A stretch of 5,612 bases of DNA. It comes from an uncultured Clostridia bacterium. GTDB taxonomy: Bacteria > Bacillota > Clostridia > Christensenellales > Borkfalkiaceae. The stretch lies in the NCBI GenBank assembly GCA_934247855.1, contig CAKQKA010000097.1:1-5612 (forward strand), in the 5' to 3' direction. The notes beneath the pieces are model-generated. The model had not been told where the DNA came from and searched no databases. It was given only the letters and a program-made list of their open reading frames with translations. This document shows, piece by piece, positions 1 to 5,612 of the stretch. Positions within the stretch are counted from its first letter, which is position 1. Each line of letters begins with the position of its first letter. The position numbers and the translations under genes were made by a program.

Positions 1-2433
1 TTGATTCTTGTATTAGCTTTTCTTATAACAGTCGGTGTAAATATAGGCAACTATTATGCGGGTAGCGAAGTCGATTTATTTGAACCGATCGGTATTTTTC
101 TATCGATTTGCATATCGGTTGGCTTAACGGTTATCATGGAGCGCAAATCAGAGAAAGCGTTTGAAGCTCTTAAAAGCTTTACAGACAACATATCCGTAAC
201 AGTTTTGCGTAACGGCGAAAAAAGGATGATTCCGAATACAGATGTCTGTGTCGGCGACGTAATTTTCCCCGATGCGGGCGAACGAATTGTTGCAGATTGT
301 TTAATTATTTCATCAAACGGCATTGAGGCAGATGAATCTACTCTGACGGGTGAATCGGTTTCGGTCGCGAAATTGCCGTATATCGGCGGACATTTTAATG
401 AAAAAAATATATTAAATTCGGGCACTTATATAAAATCAGGTAATGCAAAAGCAATAGTTTTAGCTGTTGGCGATTCAGCGCAAATCGGCAGTATAGCATC
501 GGGCTTATCAAGTAACGATATCTCTGCTCCGCTTGCTGAAAAATTGACGGCACTGTCCAAAAAAATATCAATTTTCGGTGCGATATCGGCAGTTGCGGTT
601 TTTATATTATCGATTTGTCGTCTTGTTTTATCAGGAAAATTTAGTTTTCTCGGATTAAAAGATGCTTTTTTGTCGGCAATAGTTCTTATTGTCGCTGCTG
701 TTCCCGAAGGACTTCCGACTACGGTTGCGATATCGCTCGCTTTAAGCGTAGTGAGGCTCGCAAAATCCAATGCGATAATTAAAAAATTGATTGCAGCCGA
801 AACGGTAGGGTGTGTAAGCGTAATATGTTCCGATAAAACAGGAACGTTAACTTTCGGTGTAATGGAAGTCGATTGTTTTGTTTCCGGCAATAACCGCGTG
901 GCAAAAGGTAACAAAGAATTCATTCATTTTTACAACAATATACTTTACAACAGCACTGCTGCTTTTGTGAACGATGGTAAAAAAATGTTTATTGCGGGTA
1001 ATTCAACAGAGCGGGCGCTTGTAGATTATGTTTTTCATGATAACCCCGGAGAATTAGAAAGGCAAAGAAAAATTGTAAATGTTTTAGAACGCGAACCTTT
1101 TTCGTCCGAAAAAAAATATATGAGCACAACCATAAAAACAAAAGACGGTATTACTACTTATTATAAGGGAGGAATTGAGGTTATTTCATCAATTTGCGGT
1201 TTTGACGATATAGTCAGAAAAAGGATTATAGCTCAAGCAATACCGTACGAAAACTCCGCAGAACGAGTCCTTGCGTTTGCCCGAAAAATTAACGGCAAGT
1301 ATGTTTATGACGGGTTCTGCGCAATTACCGATAAGGTAAGACCTGAGGTCGCAAACTCCGTAAAGCAGTGCAAATCGGCGGGAATCGACGTGAAAATTCT
1401 GACCGGAGACAACAAAGAAACGGCAATTGCCGTGGCGAAAAAACTCGGTATTTTGTCGATGTATGAAAACTGTTTAAGCGGTGCGGAAATTGCCGAAATG
1501 GGCGATAAAGAAGTAATCGAAAAACTGAAGTATTGTAATGTAGTCGCAAGATGTTTACCAGAAACAAAGCTTCGTATAGTAAAACTTTTAAAACAATCGG
1601 GCGAAGTGGTTGCCGTTACGGGTGACGGCGTAAACGATGCTCCGGCTGTAAAAAACGCAGATATAGGTATAGCTATGGGCGACGGCAGCGAAATTACAAA
1701 AGAGGCGTCCGATATAATTTTATTGGACAATTCATTTTCTGTAATCGTAAAAGCCGTTTCTTTCGGGCGAAACATTTATAAGAATTTTCAAAGTTTCTTA
1801 TTTTTTCAATTAACAGTTAACTTTTCGGCAGTAGGCGTAATTCTTGCATTTTTATTACTTGGTTTTGCACCGCCGTTTACCGCTTTGCAACTTTTATGGA
1901 TAAATATAATAATGGATGGTCCGCTTGCTTTATCTTTAGGGTTAGAGAAGAGATCGGATGAATTTCTCGGCGAAAAACCTGTAAAAAGAACTGACGATAT
2001 AGTAACAAAACGAAGCTATTTCCGCATAATATTACATAGTGTTTACGCTGTGGCGATACTCACGCTGCAAAAGACCTTTAATATAATCGGTGTTGAGCCG
2101 ACGCAATCCGAAACAGCGGCGTTTTGCTTATTTATACTCATACAGATGTTCAATGCCGTAAATGCCAGAGAGCTCGGAAGTAAAAGCGTTTTCGGTTCAT
2201 TTTTTAACAATAAACTGTTTTGTGTTTTATTGTTCGTTACTGTATTCGCGCAAGTTCTCATGACACAGTTTTGCGGGGAAATGTTCGGTACTGTCGCACT
2301 CAGTTCTGACGCATGGGTTAAAATATTTATTATTTCTTGCTCTGTTATAGTAATATCGGAAATATATAAAGCACTATACAGAAAATTATCTAAAAAGAGA
2401 TTAAAAATAAGTAAAAGGAGAAAGTTTGCTTAA
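1..2433 (+). CDS. P-type cation-transporting ATPase, P2B (Ca2+ pump)-like, 5' partial
   Basis: An inner-membrane ion pump that couples ATP hydrolysis, through an aspartyl-phosphate intermediate, to cation transport; Ca2+ is the likeliest substrate. All core motifs are present, with residues counted from the window start: actuator TGES (116-119), M4 PEGLP (235-239), phosphorylation DKTGT (278-282, Asp278), nucleotide-domain FSSEKK (367-372) and KGG (389-391, usually KGA), TGD (468-470), and hinge GDGVNDAPA (541-549). M5 has FFQLTVN (601-607) and M6 has NIIMDG (635-640), which resemble plasma-membrane-type (P2B) Ca2+ pumps more than SERCA; the later QMFNAVNAREL (715-725) also fits that group. 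Helices are near 1-20, 28-46, 188-210, 221-247, 594-620, 625-648, 672-695, 703-722, 738-757 and 770-793, ending in a basic tail. TGES lies earlier than usual, so roughly 50-70 N-terminal residues, up to within M1, are outside the window; the TTG at position 1 is probably an internal Leu codon. The family call is very secure; the ion is inferred. Confidence 0.96.
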   Translation: MILVLAFLITVGVNIGNYYAGSEVDLFEPIGIFLSICISVGLTVIMERKSEKAFEALKSFTDNISVTVLRNGEKRMIPNTDVCVGDVIFPDAGERIVADCLIISSNGIEADESTLTGESVSVAKLPYIGGHFNEKNILNSGTYIKSGNAKAIVLAVGDSAQIGSIASGLSSNDISAPLAEKLTALSKKISIFGAISAVAVFILSICRLVLSGKFSFLGLKDAFLSAIVLIVAAVPEGLPTTVAISLALSVVRLAKSNAIIKKLIAAETVGCVSVICSDKTGTLTFGVMEVDCFVSGNNRVAKGNKEFIHFYNNILYNSTAAFVNDGKKMFIAGNSTERALVDYVFHDNPGELERQRKIVNVLEREPFSSEKKYMSTTIKTKDGITTYYKGGIEVISSICGFDDIVRKRIIAQAIPYENSAERVLAFARKINGKYVYDGFCAITDKVRPEVANSVKQCKSAGIDVKILTGDNKETAIAVAKKLGILSMYENCLSGAEIAEMGDKEVIEKLKYCNVVARCLPETKLRIVKLLKQSGEVVAVTGDGVNDAPAVKNADIGIAMGDGSEITKEASDIILLDNSFSVIVKAVSFGRNIYKNFQSFLFFQLTVNFSAVGVILAFLLLGFAPPFTALQLLWINIIMDGPLALSLGLEKRSDEFLGEKPVKRTDDIVTKRSYFRIILHSVYAVAILTLQKTFNIIGVEPTQSETAAFCLFILIQMFNAVNARELGSKSVFGSFFNNKLFCVLLFVTVFAQVLMTQFCGEMFGTVALSSDAWVKIFIISCSVIVISEIYKALYRKLSKKRLKISKRRKFA

Positions 2434-2444
2434 ACTATTGTCGT

Positions 2445-3152
2445 ATGAACTTATTGCAAGTGTCCGATGAAAAAAGAAATTATAAAAGCATAGAGTATTT
2501 ACAGCAAAAGATGTTGAATAGCGTCAGATGTAAATACATTTTGAAAAACGAGAGCGACAGATGTATAATATATATTTCATGCGATGATGAACAAGTACTG
2601 CTTTTTAAAAAAGAATTAAGCGATTATATCGCCGAGGTGATATGTATTGCCTATAAATACAAACTTTTTAACGACAGTGTTTCAGCTCAAGGTCTAAGCC
2701 TGCAGGAAAGAGAATTGCTTCTTTCTGCGATAATAGCAGCTGATTTTGAAGACGATAAACGATTCGTTAAATCAAGAATCCACTTCGATACAAAGATTGC
2801 AATCGACGGACTTTTTAATTTCAGATTGCAATCTATATTAAAAAAATGGGAGGAAATATCAAATTATATTCCTCGGCATTTTACCCGTGAAGAATTAAAA
2901 GAGTTTATCGGGTACCTGATAAAAGAAAAACGCGGTCGAAAGGTTTATATAAAAGATGATTCCGTGTATGACGGTCAGTACAGAAAAATGGAACGTTCGA
3001 ATCTGATTCCGAAAGGATACGAAAACAAACTTTTAAAAGAGGTTTTGCTTTCGGGCGCGGGCGAAGTATTTATCAATGGACCGATAAATAAATCGGAGTA
3101 CGGAAGATTAAGCGATTTTTTCGGCGACAAAATTTTTATCTCACGAGGGTAA
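2445..3152 (+). CDS. ytxC: YtxC-like sporulation-associated protein
   Basis: A 235-residue soluble protein with no signal peptide or membrane helix, resembling the YtxC family, whose biochemical role is unknown and which is annotated as sporulation-related. Support comes from position and sequence: ytxC directly precedes thrS in Bacillus and relatives, as here. The central block at about 118-162 (FNFRL, then YIPRHFTREELKEFI) and the C-terminal pattern LLSGAGEVFI...FFGDKIFISRG match my recollection of the family. It appears shorter than typical members (about 280-300 residues as I recall), and the cysteines I recall at the family C-terminus are absent. It starts 11 bp after the ATPase stop, so it is probably co-transcribed. 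The start is not well supported: the nearest good ribosome site, AAGGAG at 2415-2420, is 24 bases upstream of ATG 2445, and no in-frame ATG, GTG or TTG lies between the upstream stop (2412-2414) and 2445. Translation may depend on reinitiation after the ATPase stop. The family assignment is from memory, without a profile search. Confidence 0.75.
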   Translation: MNLLQVSDEKRNYKSIEYLQQKMLNSVRCKYILKNESDRCIIYISCDDEQVLLFKKELSDYIAEVICIAYKYKLFNDSVSAQGLSLQERELLLSAIIAADFEDDKRFVKSRIHFDTKIAIDGLFNFRLQSILKKWEEISNYIPRHFTREELKEFIGYLIKEKRGRKVYIKDDSVYDGQYRKMERSNLIPKGYENKLLKEVLLSGAGEVFINGPINKSEYGRLSDFFGDKIFISRG

Positions 3153-3156
3153 TTGT

Positions 3157-3185
3157 TTGACATAATAGAAATAAAGAACTATAAT
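3157..3185 (+). promoter_or_regulatory. Consensus sigma-A promoter for thrS
   Basis: The -35 box TTGACA (3157-3162) and -10 box TATAAT (3180-3185) both match the housekeeping consensus perfectly, with an ideal 17-base spacer (3163-3179). Transcription is predicted to start near 3191-3193. The -35 box begins five bases after the ytxC stop codon, so thrS has its own strong promoter and does not rely only on read-through from upstream. A perfect core promoter fits a gene controlled mainly after initiation, by the T-box downstream. The start site is inferred. Confidence 0.9.
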
Positions 3186-3191
3186 AGCTTA

Positions 3192-3383
3192 CACTGAAAG
3201 CAATCGGGACAAGTAGACCTGTTACGGCGAATTATAAAGCGACGCTGCCGAAAAGTCGCATCAAGCACGATGTTGAAACTAACCCGTAAAATACAGTAAA
3301 CGAAAGAGCGGCCGCATTTAGCGGCAAGTAAGGTGGAACCGCGGTAAATATCGTCCTTATGCAATTAGCATAGGGACTTTTTT
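3192..3383 (+). ncRNA. T-box riboswitch (tRNA-Thr-sensing leader) upstream of thrS
   Basis: This cis-acting RNA monitors tRNA-Thr charging and controls transcription into thrS. The diagnostic T-box sequence AAGGTGGAACCGCGG is at 3330-3344; its UGGA (3334-3337) would pair with the NCCA end of uncharged tRNA. Upstream, CGGG (3205-3208) can pair with CCCG (3283-3286) at the base of stem I. AGTA (3212-3215) is the typical 5' side of the specifier loop, facing GAA-ACT-A, which gives candidate specifier ACU (3278-3280), a Thr codon matching the downstream gene. GCGAC (3239-3243) pairs with GTCGC (3255-3259) in the distal stem I arm. Stem III is GCCGC-ATTTA-GCGGC (3311-3325). In the antiterminator, TAAGG (3329-3333) pairs with CCTTA (3355-3359), excluding the terminator. 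Little sequence lies between stem I and stem III, so a stem II/IIA-B region is not evident. The T-box identity is certain; the stem I details are hand-folded. Confidence 0.95.
3353..3383 (+). terminator. T-box-regulated intrinsic terminator of the thrS leader
   Basis: A ten-pair stem (3353-3362 with 3368-3377, one G-U pair) closes a five-base AATTA loop and is followed by six T residues (3378-3383). The 5' arm includes CCTTA (3355-3359), the same bases that pair with TAAGG in the antiterminator, so the two structures are mutually exclusive. With charged tRNA-Thr this hairpin should form and stop transcription before thrS; with uncharged tRNA the antiterminator should win. It would also stop read-through from the ATPase-ytxC unit. 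Confidence 0.95.
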
Positions 3384-3391
3384 ATACCGAC

Positions 3392-3397
3392 AGGAGG
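3392..3397 (+). promoter_or_regulatory. Ribosome binding site of thrS
   Basis: AGGAGG, a full match to the anti-Shine-Dalgarno core, sits five bases before ATG 3403 and just after the leader terminator. It fixes the thrS start and implies efficient translation whenever transcription passes the attenuator. It lies outside the terminator stem, so control appears to be transcriptional, not by occlusion of this site. Confidence 0.9.
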
Positions 3398-3402
3398 TTT
3401 AT

Positions 3403-5337
3403 ATGTTTATCACGCTGAACGACGGAAAGGAATTGGAGTTTAAGCAAGATGTTACCGTAGCAACGGTCGCCGAAAAAATTAGCGAAAGTTTAAAACGTAA
3501 TGCCGTTTGCGGTAAAGTAAACGGCAAAATAGTTGATTTATCGCATGTAATAAATAATGACGCAAGTGTAGAAATATTTACGTTAAAGGATAAAGAAGGA
3601 TTAAATGTATATCGGCACACTTGCGCGCACGTCTTAGCGCAAGCGGTTAAATCGATTTATCCGACTTGCCGTCTTGCGATAGGCCCCGTAATAGGAAACG
3701 GATTCTATTACGATTTTGACTTTGCTACACCGGTAACGCAATCCGATCTTGCAAAAATCGAGCAGGAGATGAAAAAAATCATCAAAAGCGATTTACCTAT
3801 AGAACGGTTTGAAATCTCAAGAAAAGAAGCTATAAAGATATTTAAAGGATTTAAAGAAACATATAAACTCGAACTTGTCGAAGATATACCCGACGGAGAG
3901 GCGATATCGATATATAAACAGGGCGCTTTTATCGATTTATGTAAAGGTCCGCATTTGCCGTCCACAGGCAAAATAAAGGCGTTTAAGCTGACATCGATAA
4001 CGGGTGCATATTGGCGCGGAAACGAGAACAACAAAATGCTTACGCGTATTTACGGAACAGCTTTTCCTAAAAAAGCCGATCTCGAAAACTATCTTGTTGC
4101 GCTCGAGGAAGCAAAAAAGCGCGATCATAATAAACTTGGCAGGGAACTTGGATTGTTCATGACCGAAGAAACAATCGGGCAAGGTCTGCCGATTTTAATG
4201 CCGAAGGGCGCAAAAATCATGCAAATTCTCAATAGATTCGTAGAGGACGAAGAGGAAAAGCGCGGCTTCATGCTTACAAAAACTCCGAGTATGGCGAAGA
4301 GCGATTTATATAAAATATCGGGACATTGGTATCATTACCGCGATAAAATGTTTATTTTGGGCGATGAAGAAAGCGAAGACGAATTGCTTGCATTAAGACC
4401 GATGACTTGTCCGTTTCAATATCAAATTTATAAAAACGGACTTAAGAGTTATCGTGATTTGCCTTGCCGATATGCCGAAACGGCAACATTATTCCGTAAT
4501 GAGGCAAGCGGTGAAATGCATGGTCTTATAAGAGTTCGTCAATTTACGCTTGCCGACGGACATGTTATTTGCACGCCCGAACAAGTTGAAGAAGAGTTTA
4601 AAAGGTGCCTTGAACTTTGTTTATACTGTCTGAAAGCTCTCGGCATGGAAAATGACGTTACATACAGATTTTCAAAACGCGGGGCAAATAAGGAAAAATA
4701 TATTGATAACGATGAGGCGTGGGAACAAACGCAAACGCTGATGCGGCAGATTCTTAATCATCTGAATGTCGAGTACATAGAAGCCGACAATGAAGCTGCG
4801 TTTTACGGACCTAAACTTGATATTCAAGCAAAAAACGTTTTCGGTAAAGAAGATACGATTATGACATTACAGCTTGATTTCGCGGCGGGAAAAGCGTTCG
4901 ATATGATTTATATCGATGCAAACGGAGAGAAAAAAACTCCGTTTGTAATTCATCGCAGTTCGATCGGGTGCTATGAACGCACGCTTGCAATGTTGATTGA
5001 AAAATATGCCGGCGCATTTCCGCTCTGGATTTCTCCGGTACAAGTCAAAATTTTATCTGTTACAGACAGAAGTATCGATTATGCAAAATCCATTACAGAT
5101 AAACTTACAAATGAAGGAATAAGAGTCGAATGCGATTTTCGGGCTGAAAAAATAGGTCGCAAAATTCGCGACGCTCAGCTTGACAAAATACCATATATGC
5201 TCATTCTCGGCGATAAGGAAACCGAAAACGGATCTATCATTTCCGTTCGCGAAAGAAACGGCACAAGTTATGAAATTAACCTTGATGATTTTATCTCAAA
5301 AATTGTTTTTGAAAATAAAAATAAAATCATTAAATAA
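3403..5337 (+). CDS. thrS: Threonyl-tRNA synthetase
   Basis: A cytoplasmic class II aminoacyl-tRNA synthetase that activates threonine with ATP, charges tRNA-Thr, and hydrolyses mischarged Ser-tRNA-Thr. At 644 residues it is full length with the complete domain order: TGS domain (about 1-62), editing domain (about 63-225), catalytic core (about 240-535) and anticodon-binding domain (about 540-640). Editing residues are intact: H72 and H76 in HTCAH, and C180 and H184 in CKGPH. Expected zinc ligands are C336 (RPMTCPF), H387 (ADGH) and H517 (VIHRS). Motif 2 is LFRNE, with Arg365. Motif 3 is GCYERT, with catalytic Arg526; many relatives have GS-ERF here, so this may belong to a distinct ThrRS branch. 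The C-terminal domain carries EKIGRKIRDAQ and the conserved YMLILGDKE. The start at ATG 3403 is set by AGGAGG five bases upstream. The preceding T-box implies induction by threonine limitation, and two hairpins follow the gene. The identification is essentially certain. Confidence 0.99.
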   Translation: MFITLNDGKELEFKQDVTVATVAEKISESLKRNAVCGKVNGKIVDLSHVINNDASVEIFTLKDKEGLNVYRHTCAHVLAQAVKSIYPTCRLAIGPVIGNGFYYDFDFATPVTQSDLAKIEQEMKKIIKSDLPIERFEISRKEAIKIFKGFKETYKLELVEDIPDGEAISIYKQGAFIDLCKGPHLPSTGKIKAFKLTSITGAYWRGNENNKMLTRIYGTAFPKKADLENYLVALEEAKKRDHNKLGRELGLFMTEETIGQGLPILMPKGAKIMQILNRFVEDEEEKRGFMLTKTPSMAKSDLYKISGHWYHYRDKMFILGDEESEDELLALRPMTCPFQYQIYKNGLKSYRDLPCRYAETATLFRNEASGEMHGLIRVRQFTLADGHVICTPEQVEEEFKRCLELCLYCLKALGMENDVTYRFSKRGANKEKYIDNDEAWEQTQTLMRQILNHLNVEYIEADNEAAFYGPKLDIQAKNVFGKEDTIMTLQLDFAAGKAFDMIYIDANGEKKTPFVIHRSSIGCYERTLAMLIEKYAGAFPLWISPVQVKILSVTDRSIDYAKSITDKLTNEGIRVECDFRAEKIGRKIRDAQLDKIPYMLILGDKETENGSIISVRERNGTSYEINLDDFISKIVFENKNKIIK

Positions 5338-5406
5338 GTTGAGAGTCGGGCATAGCTAAAATTAAACAACATAACCAATTTTCAGCGATTTCTTACAACA
5401 AAAGAG

Positions 5407-5445
5407 AAAAACACTCAACCGTTTCTAATGGAAGAGTGTTTTTTT
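5407..5445 (+). terminator. Intrinsic terminator of thrS, probably bidirectional
   Basis: AAAAACACTC (5407-5416) is complementary to GAGTGTTTTT (5434-5443), with a 17-base intervening loop in which CC (5419-5420) can also pair with GG (5430-5431). The 3' arm runs into seven T residues (5439-5445). This is the first strong terminator after the thrS stop, about 70 bases downstream. The 5' arm is preceded by A-rich sequence, so the opposite strand also reads as a hairpin followed by T residues, which would suit a boundary between convergent genes. Confidence 0.85.
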
Positions 5446-5453
5446 ATGCAAAA

Positions 5454-5480
5454 GGCTGTCGCTTTCTGAATGCGACAGCC
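5454..5480 (-). terminator. Nine-bp perfect hairpin, probable terminator for the - strand
   Basis: GGCTGTCGC (5454-5462) and GCGACAGCC (5472-5480) form a perfect nine-pair, GC-rich stem around a nine-base loop. On the + strand the stem is followed by CGATTCCTTTT, a poor T tract. On the - strand it is followed immediately by TTTTGC, a better though short tail. I therefore assign it to the - strand, where it could end a gene arriving from the right; it may also back up the thrS terminator. The orientation is inferred, but the hairpin is directly visible. Confidence 0.6.
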
Positions 5481-5524
5481 CGATTCCTTTTACATCAAAG
5501 GCTGCAGGTGACTTTTAGTTTCTC

Positions 5525-5611
5525 TTATGAATAATACGATTGTCTATCCAACAGCGAGTATTTAATAATTACATAAATTGGAACATTTATTACTATCAGT
5601 AAGGGTACAAA
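5525..5611 (-). CDS. Possible 3' end of a convergent gene, hydrophobic C-terminus (partial)
   Basis: On the - strand one frame is open from the window edge for 28 codons and stops at TAA (complement of 5525-5527). The encoded segment FVPLLIVINVPIYVIIKYSL is strongly hydrophobic, like a membrane helix, and is followed by a short polar tail, LDRQSYYS. The other two - strand frames have stops in this stretch. The - strand hairpin at 5480-5454 lies about 45 bases downstream, where a terminator would be expected. AT-rich DNA can produce a short hydrophobic open frame by chance, and no start or family motif is visible, so this is a tentative call with no function proposed. Confidence 0.25.
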   Translation of the reverse strand, partial: FVPLLIVINVPIYVIIKYSLLDRQSYYS

Positions 5612-5612
5612 C

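Larger units (their letters stand above)
5338..5612. other. Intergenic region after thrS
   Basis: This AT-rich stretch between the thrS stop and the right edge holds the two hairpins listed separately. I see no + strand gene: the longest ATG-initiated frame noticed has 13 codons (from 5470). An eight-base direct repeat AAAGGCTG occurs at 5451-5458 and 5497-5504; the second copy could pair weakly with CAGCC (5476-5480) as an alternative to the nine-pair hairpin. No tRNA, CRISPR repeat or clear promoter was found. Confidence 0.6.

Noticed and set aside
54..923. Long open frames on the - strand opposite the ATPase (54-425, 426-923)
   Set aside because: They lie entirely within a well-supported ATPase gene, lack recognisable motifs, and abut each other as expected from antisense shadows of biased codon use.
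1305..2261. Further - strand open frames opposite the ATPase C-terminal half
   Set aside because: They are antisense to conserved P-domain and membrane motifs and show no family signature or credible ribosome site.
3308..3315. GCGGCCGC palindrome in the leader
   Set aside because: It is explained by stem III, whose GCCGC arm overlaps it; no separate operator role is supported.
2975..4182. Short - strand frames opposite ytxC, the T-box leader and the start of thrS
   Set aside because: The strand is occupied by a confident riboswitch and thrS; these frames show no independent coding evidence.
5470..5511. Thirteen-codon + strand frame starting inside the second hairpin (MRQPDSFYIKGCR)
   Set aside because: It is very short, has no ribosome binding site, and its start lies at the edge of the hairpin stem.
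5494..5545. Seventeen-codon - strand stretch ending RETKSHLQPLM, considered as a transposase tail
   Set aside because: An in-frame stop lies immediately upstream, the stretch is too short to assign, and no inverted repeats or target duplications were seen.
5540..5569. Possible + strand promoter (TTGTCT with TAATAA or TTTAAT downstream)
   Set aside because: The boxes match the consensus poorly, and no + strand gene is visible downstream in the window; AT-rich DNA gives such matches often.

Overview
The window looks like a low-GC Bacillota chromosome segment, most likely from an endospore-forming clostridial lineage. The evidence is AT-rich sequence, AGGAGG-type ribosome binding sites, a T-box riboswitch, and a YtxC-family sporulation gene next to thrS, an adjacency known from Bacillus and related bacteria. 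I cannot name a genus or species.

Layout, all genes on the + strand: (1) positions 1-2433 hold a P-type cation-transporting ATPase whose 5' end lies outside the window. Its membrane motifs resemble the P2B (plasma-membrane Ca2+ pump-like) group. (2) Eleven bases later, 2445-3152 encodes a YtxC-like protein, apparently in the same transcription unit. (3) Positions 3153-3402 hold a dedicated promoter with consensus -35 and -10 boxes and 17-bp spacing, then a compact T-box leader with stem III, the T-box/antiterminator sequence and a competing intrinsic terminator. (4) Positions 3403-5337 encode a full-length threonyl-tRNA synthetase (thrS) with intact editing, zinc and catalytic motifs. (5) Positions 5338-5612 contain a strong, roughly symmetric terminator, a second 9-bp hairpin that works better as a terminator for the - strand, and possibly the very end of a convergent membrane-protein gene entering from the right.

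Functionally, thrS is probably switched by threonine supply. Uncharged tRNA-Thr would bind the T-box leader (candidate specifier ACU, acceptor-binding UGGA), stabilise the antiterminator and let transcription reach thrS. Because the regulated terminator is upstream of thrS but downstream of the promoter and of ytxC, it should gate both dedicated transcripts and any read-through from the ATPase-ytxC unit. The ATPase has no evident functional tie to threonine.

This is mostly ordinary housekeeping sequence and I see no convincing undescribed system. The points most worth checking are the unusually compact T-box leader (no stem II region visible), the divergent YtxC-like protein, and the possible convergent gene end at the right edge.
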